DNA of 64,000 nucleotides. Origin: Hirschia sp. (GTDB lineage: Bacteria; Pseudomonadota; Alphaproteobacteria; Caulobacterales; Hyphomonadaceae). Positions 35,970 to 44,343 of this stretch are shown piece after piece. The stretch is taken from positions 85,680-149,679 of the forward strand of contig PAQI01000011.1 in assembly GCA_002709235.1 (NCBI GenBank). The letters are read 5' to 3'. The translations under genes were made by a program, and so were the position numbers. Positions within the stretch are counted from its first letter, which is position 1. Every line of letters starts with the position of its first letter. Under the pieces are notes generated by a model. It was not told where the DNA came from. It did no database searches and saw nothing but the letters and a program-made list of their open reading frames with translations.

Positions 35970-37742
35970 TCAGATCGCCGAGAGTATAGAAACGATGAGG
36001 ACGAGACCAAGAATAATCGCTGTCCAGATCGCCGATACACCTGCAAGCGCGCCCCGACTCATCTGTCCTTCAGGCGAGAATGCGAATGTCAGCCTGCGCT
36101 GGAACACGCCAAACAGAGAGCTCATCCCTTCGCCCAGCGCCGGACCCATCCGCGCCCAGACATTGTTCGCCCAGCTCGCAATGCCAAAGCCCGGCTTGCG
36201 ATAGATCCAGTCGACATCCAGTATGGTGCCCGGCTTCTCTGGTGGATAAAGTCCGATACGTTTCAGCAGGATAAAGGCGAATATGGCCAGCACCAGCAAT
36301 TGCAGCTGGGTGATGACATGGTCAGTCGTCCACAGCGAGTGATCCAGATATTCCTGGGCCGATTCGGCGTAAGGCAGCAGGCTGTAGAGCCATCTCGTCC
36401 CGCCAAGCCCCGGCACACCCACAGCCACACAGATAAAGGCCGCACAGCCCATTGCCAGCAGCATGTTGAACGGGGCCTCCTTGGGACGCTTGCCGCTGTC
36501 ATGGCTGAAAAAGGCAAAATACGGGATCTTGATACCCGAATGCTCCAGCACACCAGCAGAGGCAAACAACAACATGCACCAGACGATGATATAGCCCTCA
36601 TGCGCAGCCGCCGACATGGTCATCGACTTGGCGATGAACCCGGAAAACAGGGGGAATGCCGAGATCGACGCACCACCGATCAGACAGAACAGGGCTGTCA
36701 GCGGCATGGTCCGATAGAGCCCGCCCAACTCGGATGCCTTGGCCGTGCCGGTACGATAGAGCACCGCCCCCATCGTCATGAACAACAATCCCTTGTACAT
36801 GATGTGCGCAAAGGCGTGGGCCGCCGCGCCATTCAGGGCATATCGGCCATATTCGGTCGACAGATCCGCCATACCGATCGCGCAGATCATGAACCCGACC
36901 TGGTTGTTCAGTGAATAGGCCAGCACCTTGCGAAGGTCGTTCTCGATCACCGCAAAGAAGACCGGGAAAATGGTCATTGCCGCGCCGATATAGATCAGGA
37001 TGTCTTCGCCCGGAAACAGCCGCGCAAAGGCATAGACCGCCAGCTTGGTCGTGAAGGCAGACAGCACCACCGCGCCAGTTGGCGTGGCCTTGGGATAGGA
37101 ATCCTGCAGCCAGTTGTGCAGGAAGGGAAAGGCCGCCTTGATTCCCAGCGCGATGAAGATCAGCCAGGCACCATTTTCCTGCAACGAAATCGCGCGAACA
37201 TGCAAATCACCATGGTTCTGCAGGTAGAATGTCGCGCCGAACAGCAGCAATACACCCGACAGGATCTGTATCGCCAGATAGCGCATGCCGGCCTTGTAGG
37301 CGGCTTTCGTGCCCGAGCGCCAGATCAGGAAGACAGATGAGATAGCTGTCAGTTCCCAGAAGATGAAAATGGTCAGCAGGTCGCCCGCCGCAGCAGCAGC
37401 CACCGCCGCGCCCGCATAGATCAGCCCGCATCCTTCCTGCAATGGGTCGTCAATATGCAGCGAATAGATGGAGTTCAGCACCGCCGCGATACCAAAGGCC
37501 AGCACGAAGATGAAGCTCAGGCTATCGACGCGATAGGTGACCATCTCGATCCCCATCAGGGAGATCACACCATGATCAACAGAGAAATCGGAATAAAGGC
37601 GCAGCAATATCAGCGCCAGAAGCGGCCCACCAATGGTCACAAAGGCGCGTAGAATCGCCGGACGGATCAGGAAGGAAAGAAACCCTGCCAGGATCATCAC
37701 GAAACCGGGATTGAGTTCTTGCAGCAGCTCCATCGACATCAC
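35970..37742 (-). CDS. Mrp/Mnh antiporter NuoL/M/N-like subunit (third D-type subunit)
   Basis: A 590-residue membrane protein with about 14-16 helices. The proton-antiporter core is clear: IFIFWELTAISSVFLIWRSG (with the key glutamate on helix 5), GIKAAFPFLHNWLQDSYPKA (key lysine on helix 7) and KVLAYSLNNQVGFMICAIG. It probably replaces the N-terminal antiporter part of MrpA, which is missing elsewhere in the operon. The extra C-terminal helices and a loop with WIYRKPGFG resemble NuoL-type ends. It is the last gene of the operon and overlaps the preceding small gene by 4 bases. Confidence 0.88.
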   Translation of the reverse strand: MMSMELLQELNPGFVMILAGFLSFLIRPAILRAFVTIGGPLLALILLRLYSDFSVDHGVISLMGIEMVTYRVDSLSFIFVLAFGIAAVLNSIYSLHIDDPLQEGCGLIYAGAAVAAAAAGDLLTIFIFWELTAISSVFLIWRSGTKAAYKAGMRYLAIQILSGVLLLFGATFYLQNHGDLHVRAISLQENGAWLIFIALGIKAAFPFLHNWLQDSYPKATPTGAVVLSAFTTKLAVYAFARLFPGEDILIYIGAAMTIFPVFFAVIENDLRKVLAYSLNNQVGFMICAIGMADLSTEYGRYALNGAAAHAFAHIMYKGLLFMTMGAVLYRTGTAKASELGGLYRTMPLTALFCLIGGASISAFPLFSGFIAKSMTMSAAAHEGYIIVWCMLLFASAGVLEHSGIKIPYFAFFSHDSGKRPKEAPFNMLLAMGCAAFICVAVGVPGLGGTRWLYSLLPYAESAQEYLDHSLWTTDHVITQLQLLVLAIFAFILLKRIGLYPPEKPGTILDVDWIYRKPGFGIASWANNVWARMGPALGEGMSSLFGVFQRRLTFAFSPEGQMSRGALAGVSAIWTAIILGLVLIVSILSAI

Positions 37743-38092
37743 GCGCCCTCCTCGTCATCGGAGGCGTCGGAGCCATCGATATCCTGATCTTCGTAGAAAT
37801 TCTCGTCCCGGCGCAACAGCTTGCCCAGCGGCCATCCGCAGACCACCACAAACGCAAAGGCGCTGAACCCGTAGAGCCCGTAGAACATCGGGAACAGGGA
37901 GAATGTCACCGGCTTGTAGGCGTGGCGCTCGATCATGAAATCGGCGACCAGCAGGCCAAGCGCGATCAGGCCGACCACGATGAACATCGCCATCGGTGCC
38001 CATTTTGCAGACGTCCAGCCAAACAGCATTCGAGCCAGCGGCGTGGAACCGTCATCCGAGCCATTAGTGTGCGTTACGGGTTTCTCGCTCAC
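37739..38092 (-). CDS. Small two-helix membrane protein in Mrp operon
   Basis: A 117-residue protein with two membrane helices (about 32-50 and 65-87) and an acidic C-terminal tail (DGSDASDDEEG). It overlaps both neighbouring genes by 4 bases (ATGA), so it is surely co-translated with the antiporter subunits. It is not one of the classical Mrp A-G subunits. A stabilising or assembly role is an inference from position. Confidence 0.75.
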   Translation of the reverse strand: MSEKPVTHTNGSDDGSTPLARMLFGWTSAKWAPMAMFIVVGLIALGLLVADFMIERHAYKPVTFSLFPMFYGLYGFSAFAFVVVCGWPLGKLLRRDENFYEDQDIDGSDASDDEEGA

Positions 38093-39597
38093 GGGCGGCC
38101 TCCGAACACGGGCGACAGGAAGTCATAAAGGACATTCACGCCGAAGAAGAGAACAATACAACCAATCGCGGTGATCAGTGGCGGCAGCACGGCCAGAGAT
38201 GGTGTGCCATTGGGCGTCTTGAAACTCGCCACCGGTGCAGAGCCTGCAGGCGGCATCAGCGCCAGGATCGAGATCGGAATCAGATAGGCCACATTCAGGA
38301 TGGACGAGATGATCAGCGTCCAGGCCACATAGGCCTTGTCGGCATCCAACGCACCAAGCATCAGCTGATATTTGGCCCAACTGCCGCCCAGCGGTGGAAC
38401 ACCGATAATCGAGAGCGTGGCCAGAAAGAAGCAGCCAAACACGATCGGCATACGCTTACCCAGCCCTCGCATCTGCGAGATATTGGTCATGCCCGTGGCG
38501 ACATAGATCGCACCCGCACACATGAACAGCGTGATCTTGCCCATGGCGTGCATCGCGATCTGAAGCGCGCCGCCCATCATGCCCGCAGAGGTCGCCAGCA
38601 TCGCCCCGACCGTCACATAGGACAGCTGCGAAATGGTGGAATATGCCAGGCGCGCCTTGAGATTGTCTTTTGTCAGGGCAATCAGCGACGATACGATGAT
38701 GGTGAAGCATCCCACCACCAGAACGATATCCTGGCCCGGTATCGATGCCAGATAATCCTGCCCGAAAATATAGGATGCCACTTTCAGCACGGTGAACACA
38801 CCTGCCTTCACCACCGCAACGGCATGAAGCAGTGCCGAGACCGGCGTAGGCGCAACCATCGCATTGGGCAGCCAGAAGTGAAACGGCATCAAGGCCGCCT
38901 TGCCGATACCAAACGCAAACAGCAAGAGCAGAACCGATCCGACCAGCGGGCTCGCCTTGCCTTCCAGCACGCCGCCCAGTGTGAATTCCGTCGTCGCCTG
39001 GGCTGCATCAAATCCATCCGGCGTCATACCGGTCACGACATAGGTGCCGACAATAGCGACCAGCAGCAGGCCGACAGATGTCCCCACCAGCGTGGTCAGA
39101 TAGATCCGTGCACCGCGCCGTGCATTCTCGTCGCCCTTATGCGCCACCAGCGGATAGGTGGAAAATGTCAGCACTTCATAGAACACGAACAGCGTGAACA
39201 GGTTTGCCGACATGGCCACACCCATCGCCGCAAACAGCGCCACGCCGAAACACATGTAAAAGCGTGTCTGGTTCTTCTCTTTGCTTCCACGCATATAGCC
39301 GATGGAATAGATCGAATTCAGAATCCACAGCCCGGATGCGATACAGGCAAACATCGCTCCCAGCGGTTCGAGCTTGAACGCGAAGGCAAATCCCTCAGCC
39401 GCCCGAATGGCCTCCCACTCCGGCGCGTCGCCACCTGAAACGCGCAGCGCCATGGAGATGGCGACCACGAACAATGTTATCGCGCTGATGACTGTGACGG
39501 TTTCGCGCACATCCGGTGCGCCGCGAAAAGCCCAGACGCCCGCTGTACAGAACAACGGAACAATCAGAGCCGCGATGATCAGCTGTTCACCGCTCAT
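38089..39597 (-). CDS. mnhD: Mrp/Mnh antiporter NuoM/N-like subunit (second D-type subunit)
   Basis: A 502-residue membrane protein with about 14 helices. Core motifs: TLFVFYEVLTFSTYPLVAHKG (helix 5 glutamate), GIGKAALMPFHFWLPNAMVA (helix 7 lysine), ALLHAVAVVKAGVF and KARLAYSTISQLSYVTVGAM. These are the proton-path residues shared by complex I NuoL/M/N and Mrp A/D. It overlaps the upstream subunit by 4 bases. Confidence 0.88.
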   Translation of the reverse strand: MSGEQLIIAALIVPLFCTAGVWAFRGAPDVRETVTVISAITLFVVAISMALRVSGGDAPEWEAIRAAEGFAFAFKLEPLGAMFACIASGLWILNSIYSIGYMRGSKEKNQTRFYMCFGVALFAAMGVAMSANLFTLFVFYEVLTFSTYPLVAHKGDENARRGARIYLTTLVGTSVGLLLVAIVGTYVVTGMTPDGFDAAQATTEFTLGGVLEGKASPLVGSVLLLLFAFGIGKAALMPFHFWLPNAMVAPTPVSALLHAVAVVKAGVFTVLKVASYIFGQDYLASIPGQDIVLVVGCFTIIVSSLIALTKDNLKARLAYSTISQLSYVTVGAMLATSAGMMGGALQIAMHAMGKITLFMCAGAIYVATGMTNISQMRGLGKRMPIVFGCFFLATLSIIGVPPLGGSWAKYQLMLGALDADKAYVAWTLIISSILNVAYLIPISILALMPPAGSAPVASFKTPNGTPSLAVLPPLITAIGCIVLFFGVNVLYDFLSPVFGGRP

Positions 39598-41144
39598 TGC
39601 GCGCCTCCTGAGATGTTGAGATCGACGCCCAATACGGCGCGGGCCCCGGCTTCAGCCATGCCAAGCGGCAGGCTGGGGTTGAGACCGAATACAATGTTGA
39701 GACCGGCCAGCAGCCAGAGCGGCAACAGCACGACAAAGGGCGCTTCCTTGATCTCGGGCGCACCTTCCTCAGCCTTGGCGAAGAAAGCCGCCTGCATGAT
39801 CCGGCCGACATAAAACAGAGCCAGGAAGGACGAGATACCGATCACTACGGCAGCCCACCACCAGCCCTCTGCCAATGTGGCTTCCAGCAGTTTCCACTTG
39901 GACAGGAAACCGGCCGTCAATGGCACACCCATCAGTGAGAAACCGGCAACAGCAAGCCCCGTGAATGTCAAAGGTGCACGTGCGGCCGCTCCATTGAAAT
40001 GTGAGACTTTCCAGACACTTGCATTGAGCGCAGCGGCCCCAACCGCCATGAACAACGCACCCTTCATCAGCGCGTGGTTGGCCATGTGGAACATGCCTGC
40101 CGTCAGGCCGGCCGCTGTACCGGTCGCAAGGCCCAGCAACATGTAACCAACCTGCGCCACCGAGGAATAGGCCAGGATGCGGCGCACATCGGTCTGGAAC
40201 ACGGCCTGGAAGGAACATGCCAGCATCGCGATCGCCGCCAGCGGGGCCAGAACGTAAAGGAAGACTGGCTCAAGGAATGAGAAGGTCGGGTCGAATACCG
40301 AGAACATGAACCGCGCCAGCGCATAGAATGCGGCCTTGGTTGCGGTCGATGACAGGAACACCGTCACGAAACTTGGTGCATGCGCATAGGCTGGCGGCAA
40401 CCACTGATGCAATGGGAACATCGCCGCCTTCAGGCCAAGCCCGACGACGATAAAGCCGAACCCGGCCTGCACGACCCGGCTGTGATGCAGGCTGTCCGCT
40501 TCCATGATCCGCGCCATGTCTGCCATGTTCAGCGTGCCGGTTGCAGCATAAAGAAAGCCCACACCGATAACGAAGAAGGTCGCACCGATCGTCCCGAGGA
40601 TCAGATAGTTGAAGGACGCAGTGAGCGCACGCCGATCCCGACCAGCCCCCAGAGCCACCAGCACATAAGTCGCAATCGAGGAAATCTCGAGGAACACGAA
40701 CAGGTTGAACGCATCGCCGGTCAGCACAATCCCCAACAGACCAGCCAGGCAGGTCTGATAGGCGGTATAAAACATGGGGCGCTTTTCGATGCGAATTTCG
40801 CGCTCCACAGCAGGCTGCGCGTAGATCGCCGACATCAATCCCATGAAGGATATGATCACCACCGCCAGTGAGTTGAGCGCATCAATACGGAACTCGATCC
40901 CGCGCGGCGGTGCCCATCCGCCCATATGATAGGAAACCACCCCGTTCTGGGACACTTCCATCGCCAGCGAAATCCCCATCCACAGGCAGAACGCGCTGGT
41001 GGCTACCGCCATATACCAGGCAAACCGGCCTGAGGGTGCCAGAACAGTGGCCGCACCAACCAGCAAGGGTGCAATAACCAGCAGGACAGGCGCATGCATC
41101 GCCAGCACCGTCGGCGCTATGACCAGATCAGCAAGCATTGTCAC
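39594..41144 (-). CDS. mnhD: Mrp/Mnh antiporter subunit D
   Basis: A 516-residue membrane protein with about 14 helices, standard MnhD length. Core motifs: NLFVFLEISSIATYVLVALG (helix 5 glutamate), GLKAAMFPLHQWLPPAYAHA (helix 7 lysine), FLSSTATKAAFYAL and RRILAYSSVAQVGYMLLG. It is directly downstream of mnhC, the usual place of mnhD, so it is the best candidate for the classical D subunit. It overlaps mnhC by 4 bases. Confidence 0.92.
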   Translation of the reverse strand: MTMLADLVIAPTVLAMHAPVLLVIAPLLVGAATVLAPSGRFAWYMAVATSAFCLWMGISLAMEVSQNGVVSYHMGGWAPPRGIEFRIDALNSLAVVIISFMGLMSAIYAQPAVEREIRIEKRPMFYTAYQTCLAGLLGIVLTGDAFNLFVFLEISSIATYVLVALGAGRDRRALTASFNYLILGTIGATFFVIGVGFLYAATGTLNMADMARIMEADSLHHSRVVQAGFGFIVVGLGLKAAMFPLHQWLPPAYAHAPSFVTVFLSSTATKAAFYALARFMFSVFDPTFSFLEPVFLYVLAPLAAIAMLACSFQAVFQTDVRRILAYSSVAQVGYMLLGLATGTAAGLTAGMFHMANHALMKGALFMAVGAAALNASVWKVSHFNGAAARAPLTFTGLAVAGFSLMGVPLTAGFLSKWKLLEATLAEGWWWAAVVIGISSFLALFYVGRIMQAAFFAKAEEGAPEIKEAPFVVLLPLWLLAGLNIVFGLNPSLPLGMAEAGARAVLGVDLNISGGAQ

Positions 41145-41932
41145 GCCGCATCGCCCTCCGCTTCACCTTCTGCAATATCGGCGGCGCGTACCTCGTCCAT
41201 TTCGATCGTCCCATAGGCTTCCCGAATACGAACAACCAGCGCCAGGCCGACAGACAATGTCGCCACGCCGACCACAATTGCGGTCAGCATCAGGACATGC
41301 GGCAGAGGGTTGGAATAAATGATATCTCCCGCCACCATGTGCAGCGGCTCTCCGCTTTGCCCATAGACAGCGTCCGCAACCGCCTGACTAGGCGCATGCG
41401 GTGTTGCAATGAATTCCGGTGATGGCAGGTCTGACACTGCGCCATGCGCATCCGCACCATTGGCAACATGCCCCGGATCTGCGCCCGGTTCAGCCCCATG
41501 TGCTTGTGCCCCATGTGCTTGTGCCCCATGTGCCTCAGACGCGTGGCCATCCACATTGTTCGGCGCAAGCTCGGTCACACCCTCGGAAATTTCCGCTTCA
41601 ACGGTCTCAAGCTGGTGCGCCACATCAGACTCTTCATGCAAAACGGGCGCAGCGTGAGTTTCGCCATGAGCCACTGCCGCGGCACCATGGCCGGCTTCGG
41701 CTGCGTGCCCGTCGCCATGGTCATCGCCATGACCTCCGGTTTCCACCAGGATCGGTGCAGTTCCGCCAGCGGTCTTACCCAGCGTGACGTAAAAGAACAG
41801 CACAGACGTCTGGAAAATCCCCAGCCCGACCAGTTTCTTGATCATGTTCTCAGCTTCGAACACGATGTATAGCCCGCCCATCATCAGAACGATGATGATC
41901 CAGTAATTATAGCGTTCCAGTACGAATTCCAT
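41141..41932 (-). CDS. mnhC: Mrp/Mnh antiporter subunit C (NuoK-like) with large His/Ala-rich insertion
   Basis: A 263-residue protein, more than twice the usual MnhC length of about 115. The three NuoK-type helices are intact: two at about 8-52 (GGLYIVFEAENMIKKLVGLG) and the third at about 208-240 (NPLPHVLMLTAIVVGVATLS). Between helices 2 and 3 about 150 residues are inserted, rich in His, Ala, Gly, Asp and Glu (GGHGDDHGDGHAAEAGHGAA, repeated HGAQA). On the NuoK topology this loop would face one side of the membrane as a flexible, possibly metal- or proton-buffering segment. The sequence on both sides is normal for the family, so this is an insertion and not a fusion. Confidence 0.9.
   Translation of the reverse strand: MEFVLERYNYWIIIVLMMGGLYIVFEAENMIKKLVGLGIFQTSVLFFYVTLGKTAGGTAPILVETGGHGDDHGDGHAAEAGHGAAAVAHGETHAAPVLHEESDVAHQLETVEAEISEGVTELAPNNVDGHASEAHGAQAHGAQAHGAEPGADPGHVANGADAHGAVSDLPSPEFIATPHAPSQAVADAVYGQSGEPLHMVAGDIIYSNPLPHVLMLTAIVVGVATLSVGLALVVRIREAYGTIEMDEVRAADIAEGEAEGDAA
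41493..41533 (+). repeat. Tandem 15-base repeat inside mnhC insertion
   Basis: The unit GCCCCATGTGCTTGT occurs 2.7 times in tandem (starts 41493, 41508, 41523). On the coding strand it encodes HGAQA-HGAQA-HGAE. The unit length is a multiple of three, so copy-number change would keep the frame. Confidence 0.85.
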
Positions 41933-41935
41933 GTC

Positions 41936-42997
41936 TTACCAGTCCTCGTCCCGGATTTCCGGCGTGCGTCCGGCAAAGGCGTAGAATGCTGTGATCATCA
42001 CACAGGCCACGGCAACGACAACACCAACTTCGACCCCGATAATGCCGGTAATCTGCGGCCAGTTATGATGGCCGTGAGCCTCACCGGATGGCGGACCGAA
42101 AATATAGTCATAATCGAGAAAGCGCCCGCCATTGAGCATGCAGATCACACCGACCAGACCATAGATTGCCACGCCCATCGCCGCACCAACACGCGCCCAG
42201 ACCGGGGGGAAAGCCGTCATGGCCGCCTTCAGTCCAAAGATCAGCGAATAGAGCATGATCGCCACAGCGAAGATCACGCCCGCCTGAAAGCCACCACCGG
42301 GTGAATATTCCCCATGGAAATGCACATAGAAGGCATACAGAACAATCAATGGAATCAACAATTTGGAAACGACGCGCAGAATAAGGTGGCTGTCATCACC
42401 CTGAGCATCATCATCTTCGCGGCCGCGCCAGTTGGATGCCGCCAGTGCGCGCTCTCCAAAGCCGATCAGCAGGATCACCGCAACCCCGGCGATAAACACC
42501 ACAACCGTCTCACCGAAGGTATCAAAGCCACGATAGCTGGCCAGGACCGCCGTCACCACGTTTGGCGTGCCGACTTCCTTGGGCGAAACCTCCATATATT
42601 GCATGCCAACACCGGTATTGACCGGAGAGTCCAGCGATCCGAATGCAGGCAGGTCAACGGATGCATAAAGCAGCGCAGATCCGGTTCCGATCACCACCAG
42701 CAATGGTGCCCAGCGCTTCAATATGCCCTTGGTCGGCTTTGCCTTGCGGACCGTCAGCAACATGGCCCCCAGATAGAGCGCAGTCGAAATACCCGCACCC
42801 ACTGCCGCTTCTGTGAAGGACACATCCACAGCATCCATCGCCTGGAACCAGGCCGCAGACACCAGCGAATACACCCCTGACAGCATGACTATCCCGAACA
42901 GGCTGGTCATGCGGATGATCGCAATCGTGATCACACCCAGCATCGACATCAGCGCAATATTCGCGATGAGAACCGAAGGAACGAATTGCTCTTCCAT
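41936..42997 (-). CDS. mnhB: Mrp/Mnh subunit A C-terminal part fused to subunit B
   Basis: A 353-residue membrane protein. Residues about 10-90 match the DUF4040/MbhD-like part of MrpA (LFGIVMLSGVYSLVSAAWFQ, FTEAAVGAGISTALYLGAML). Residues about 120-185 match the MbhE-like MrpA tail (VTAVLASYRGFDTFGETVVV). Residues about 205-345 are MnhB proper (LYAFYVHFHGEYSPGGGFQA). In classical Mrp the first two parts belong to MrpA. Here the antiporter half of A must be supplied by one of the separate NuoL/M/N-like genes. It follows mnhG by 5 bases. Confidence 0.9.
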   Translation of the reverse strand: MEEQFVPSVLIANIALMSMLGVITIAIIRMTSLFGIVMLSGVYSLVSAAWFQAMDAVDVSFTEAAVGAGISTALYLGAMLLTVRKAKPTKGILKRWAPLLVVIGTGSALLYASVDLPAFGSLDSPVNTGVGMQYMEVSPKEVGTPNVVTAVLASYRGFDTFGETVVVFIAGVAVILLIGFGERALAASNWRGREDDDAQGDDSHLILRVVSKLLIPLIVLYAFYVHFHGEYSPGGGFQAGVIFAVAIMLYSLIFGLKAAMTAFPPVWARVGAAMGVAIYGLVGVICMLNGGRFLDYDYIFGPPSGEAHGHHNWPQITGIIGVEVGVVVAVACVMITAFYAFAGRTPEIRDEDW

Positions 42998-43002
42998 ATC
43001 GA

Positions 43003-43380
43003 TCAGCCCTCTTTCGCCAATTCAGGTTTTTCGACCTTCTCGCCATTCCACTTGCCCAGAAGCGGTTCCAAACCGGCGACAAGCGCAGCATGTGCTGCTG
43101 CATTCGAGGCCGCAGGGCTGGTGATGAACAGGAACAACCACGTCATCAGAAGCTTGAAGGAATTGATGGACCAGCCAGCAAGGATCATCATGCCGCCCAG
43201 AACCAGCGTCGCACCCAGCGTATCGGTCACTGATGCTGCATGCATGCGGGTGTAGAAGTCAGGAAAGCGCAATACGCCAACCGATCCCACCAGCACGAAC
43301 AGTGCACCCAGAAGGATCACACCTGCAGCCACCATCATTCTAACGGATTCCCAGAATTCAGGAGATGTCAGATCAACCAT
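43003..43380 (-). CDS. mnhG: Mrp/Mnh antiporter subunit G
   Basis: A 125-residue protein with three membrane helices. The family segment GVLRFPDFYTRMHAASVTDT is present, followed by LGATLVLGGMMI. The C-terminal tail (LLGKWNGEKVEKPELAKEG) is hydrophilic. It overlaps mnhF by 8 bases. Confidence 0.93.
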   Translation of the reverse strand: MVDLTSPEFWESVRMMVAAGVILLGALFVLVGSVGVLRFPDFYTRMHAASVTDTLGATLVLGGMMILAGWSINSFKLLMTWLFLFITSPAASNAAAHAALVAGLEPLLGKWNGEKVEKPELAKEG

Positions 43381-43660
43381 TCTTGCCTCCCCGACGTGAC
43401 AGCGGCACCGTAAAGGAGCGGTAGCGGAAGAACTTCAGCACGGCGATCGTCCCGACAAAGTTGATCAGCGCATAAAGCAGCGCAATATCCAGAAAGTCCG
43501 GTCGGCCTGTGACAAAGCCCAGAAGTCCCAGCATCAGGACCGTCTTGGTTCCGAATGAATTGACCGCCAGAACACGGTCATAAAGCGTCGGCCCCATCAG
43601 GGTCCGCGCAAGCAGGAGCGACATGGCCGCGATAATGGCCAGGGTTGCAGCGACCAGCAT
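43373..43660 (-). CDS. mnhF: Mrp/Mnh antiporter subunit F
   Basis: A 95-residue protein with three membrane helices. GPTLYDRVLAVNSFGTKTVL and RPDFLDIALLYALINFVGTI are the conserved subunit F segments. It lies 3 bases after mnhE. Confidence 0.93.
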   Translation of the reverse strand: MLVAATLAIIAAMSLLLARTLMGPTLYDRVLAVNSFGTKTVLMLGLLGFVTGRPDFLDIALLYALINFVGTIAVLKFFRYRSFTVPLSRRGGKNG

Positions 43661-43663
43661 GGA

Positions 43664-44143
43664 TCAACTCTTCCCATCAATTGCGTAAGCGGACCTGCGG
43701 TCCATTTCGTCGAACGCGCCAGGAGCAGCATCCGCAGCGTATAGGGCGTGCACAGTCAACTCATCGCCATCCACATCAACCGTAACGGTTCCCGGCGTCA
43801 GCGTGATGGAATTGGCGAACACGACCCGCGCCAGATCAGATTTGCAGCGTGTCTTCACCTTGACGACAGCCGGTTCGATATCGGGTTCGGCCCGGATGGC
43901 AGCACGCAGGACAACCATATTGGCCTTCACGATCTCCTTCATCAGCCACACCCAGTAAAGAAGGATGCGCGGCATGATCAGATAGGGCGAGGTCTCGCGG
44001 TCAATGATCTTCAGTCGCGCTGTAAACCAGACCGTGAAGACAATGGCACCCGCTCCCATATGCAGGATCGGAAAAGTGTAATGTCCGGAGAGCCCGAGCC
44101 AGAACAGCACGAGCGCGGCTATCAAGCCGATAAAGTTAGTCAT
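43664..44143 (-). CDS. mnhE: Mrp/Mnh antiporter subunit E
   Basis: A 159-residue protein: an N-terminal membrane part (about 1-85) and a small cytoplasmic alpha-beta domain carrying the family pattern ANSITLTPGTVTVDVDGDEL. It is the first gene of the operon E-F-G-(A'B)-C-D-D-small-D on the minus strand. The whole complex exchanges sodium or potassium for protons in the inner membrane, which fits a marine habitat. The promoter should lie in the 200-base gap upstream, where no clear box was seen. Confidence 0.93.
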   Translation of the reverse strand: MTNFIGLIAALVLFWLGLSGHYTFPILHMGAGAIVFTVWFTARLKIIDRETSPYLIMPRILLYWVWLMKEIVKANMVVLRAAIRAEPDIEPAVVKVKTRCKSDLARVVFANSITLTPGTVTVDVDGDELTVHALYAADAAPGAFDEMDRRSAYAIDGKS

Positions 44144-44343
44144 CAGACCTGGCGACGCCCTTTGCTAGTCTGTCTGGTTCAGCCCATTCGTGCTCCGCAT
44201 GGTAAAGACCATACAAGCGTCAGTCGCTCATCCAGACCTGAACGACCTCTTACAAAATCGAATAATGACTTGAGACAGGTTTGGCTAGACCTTGGCACGA
44301 CAAGTTGAAGCTTTTCCGTGGATTGCATCTATCTGCGGCATGC

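Noticed and set aside
38548-39438. 296-codon plus-strand open frame
   Set aside because: Antisense to an Mrp antiporter subunit; its His/Arg/Gln-rich composition is an artefact of the opposite strand.
41493-41533. Possible CRISPR-like repeat
   Set aside because: Units of 15 bases are directly adjacent without spacers and lie within a coding frame.
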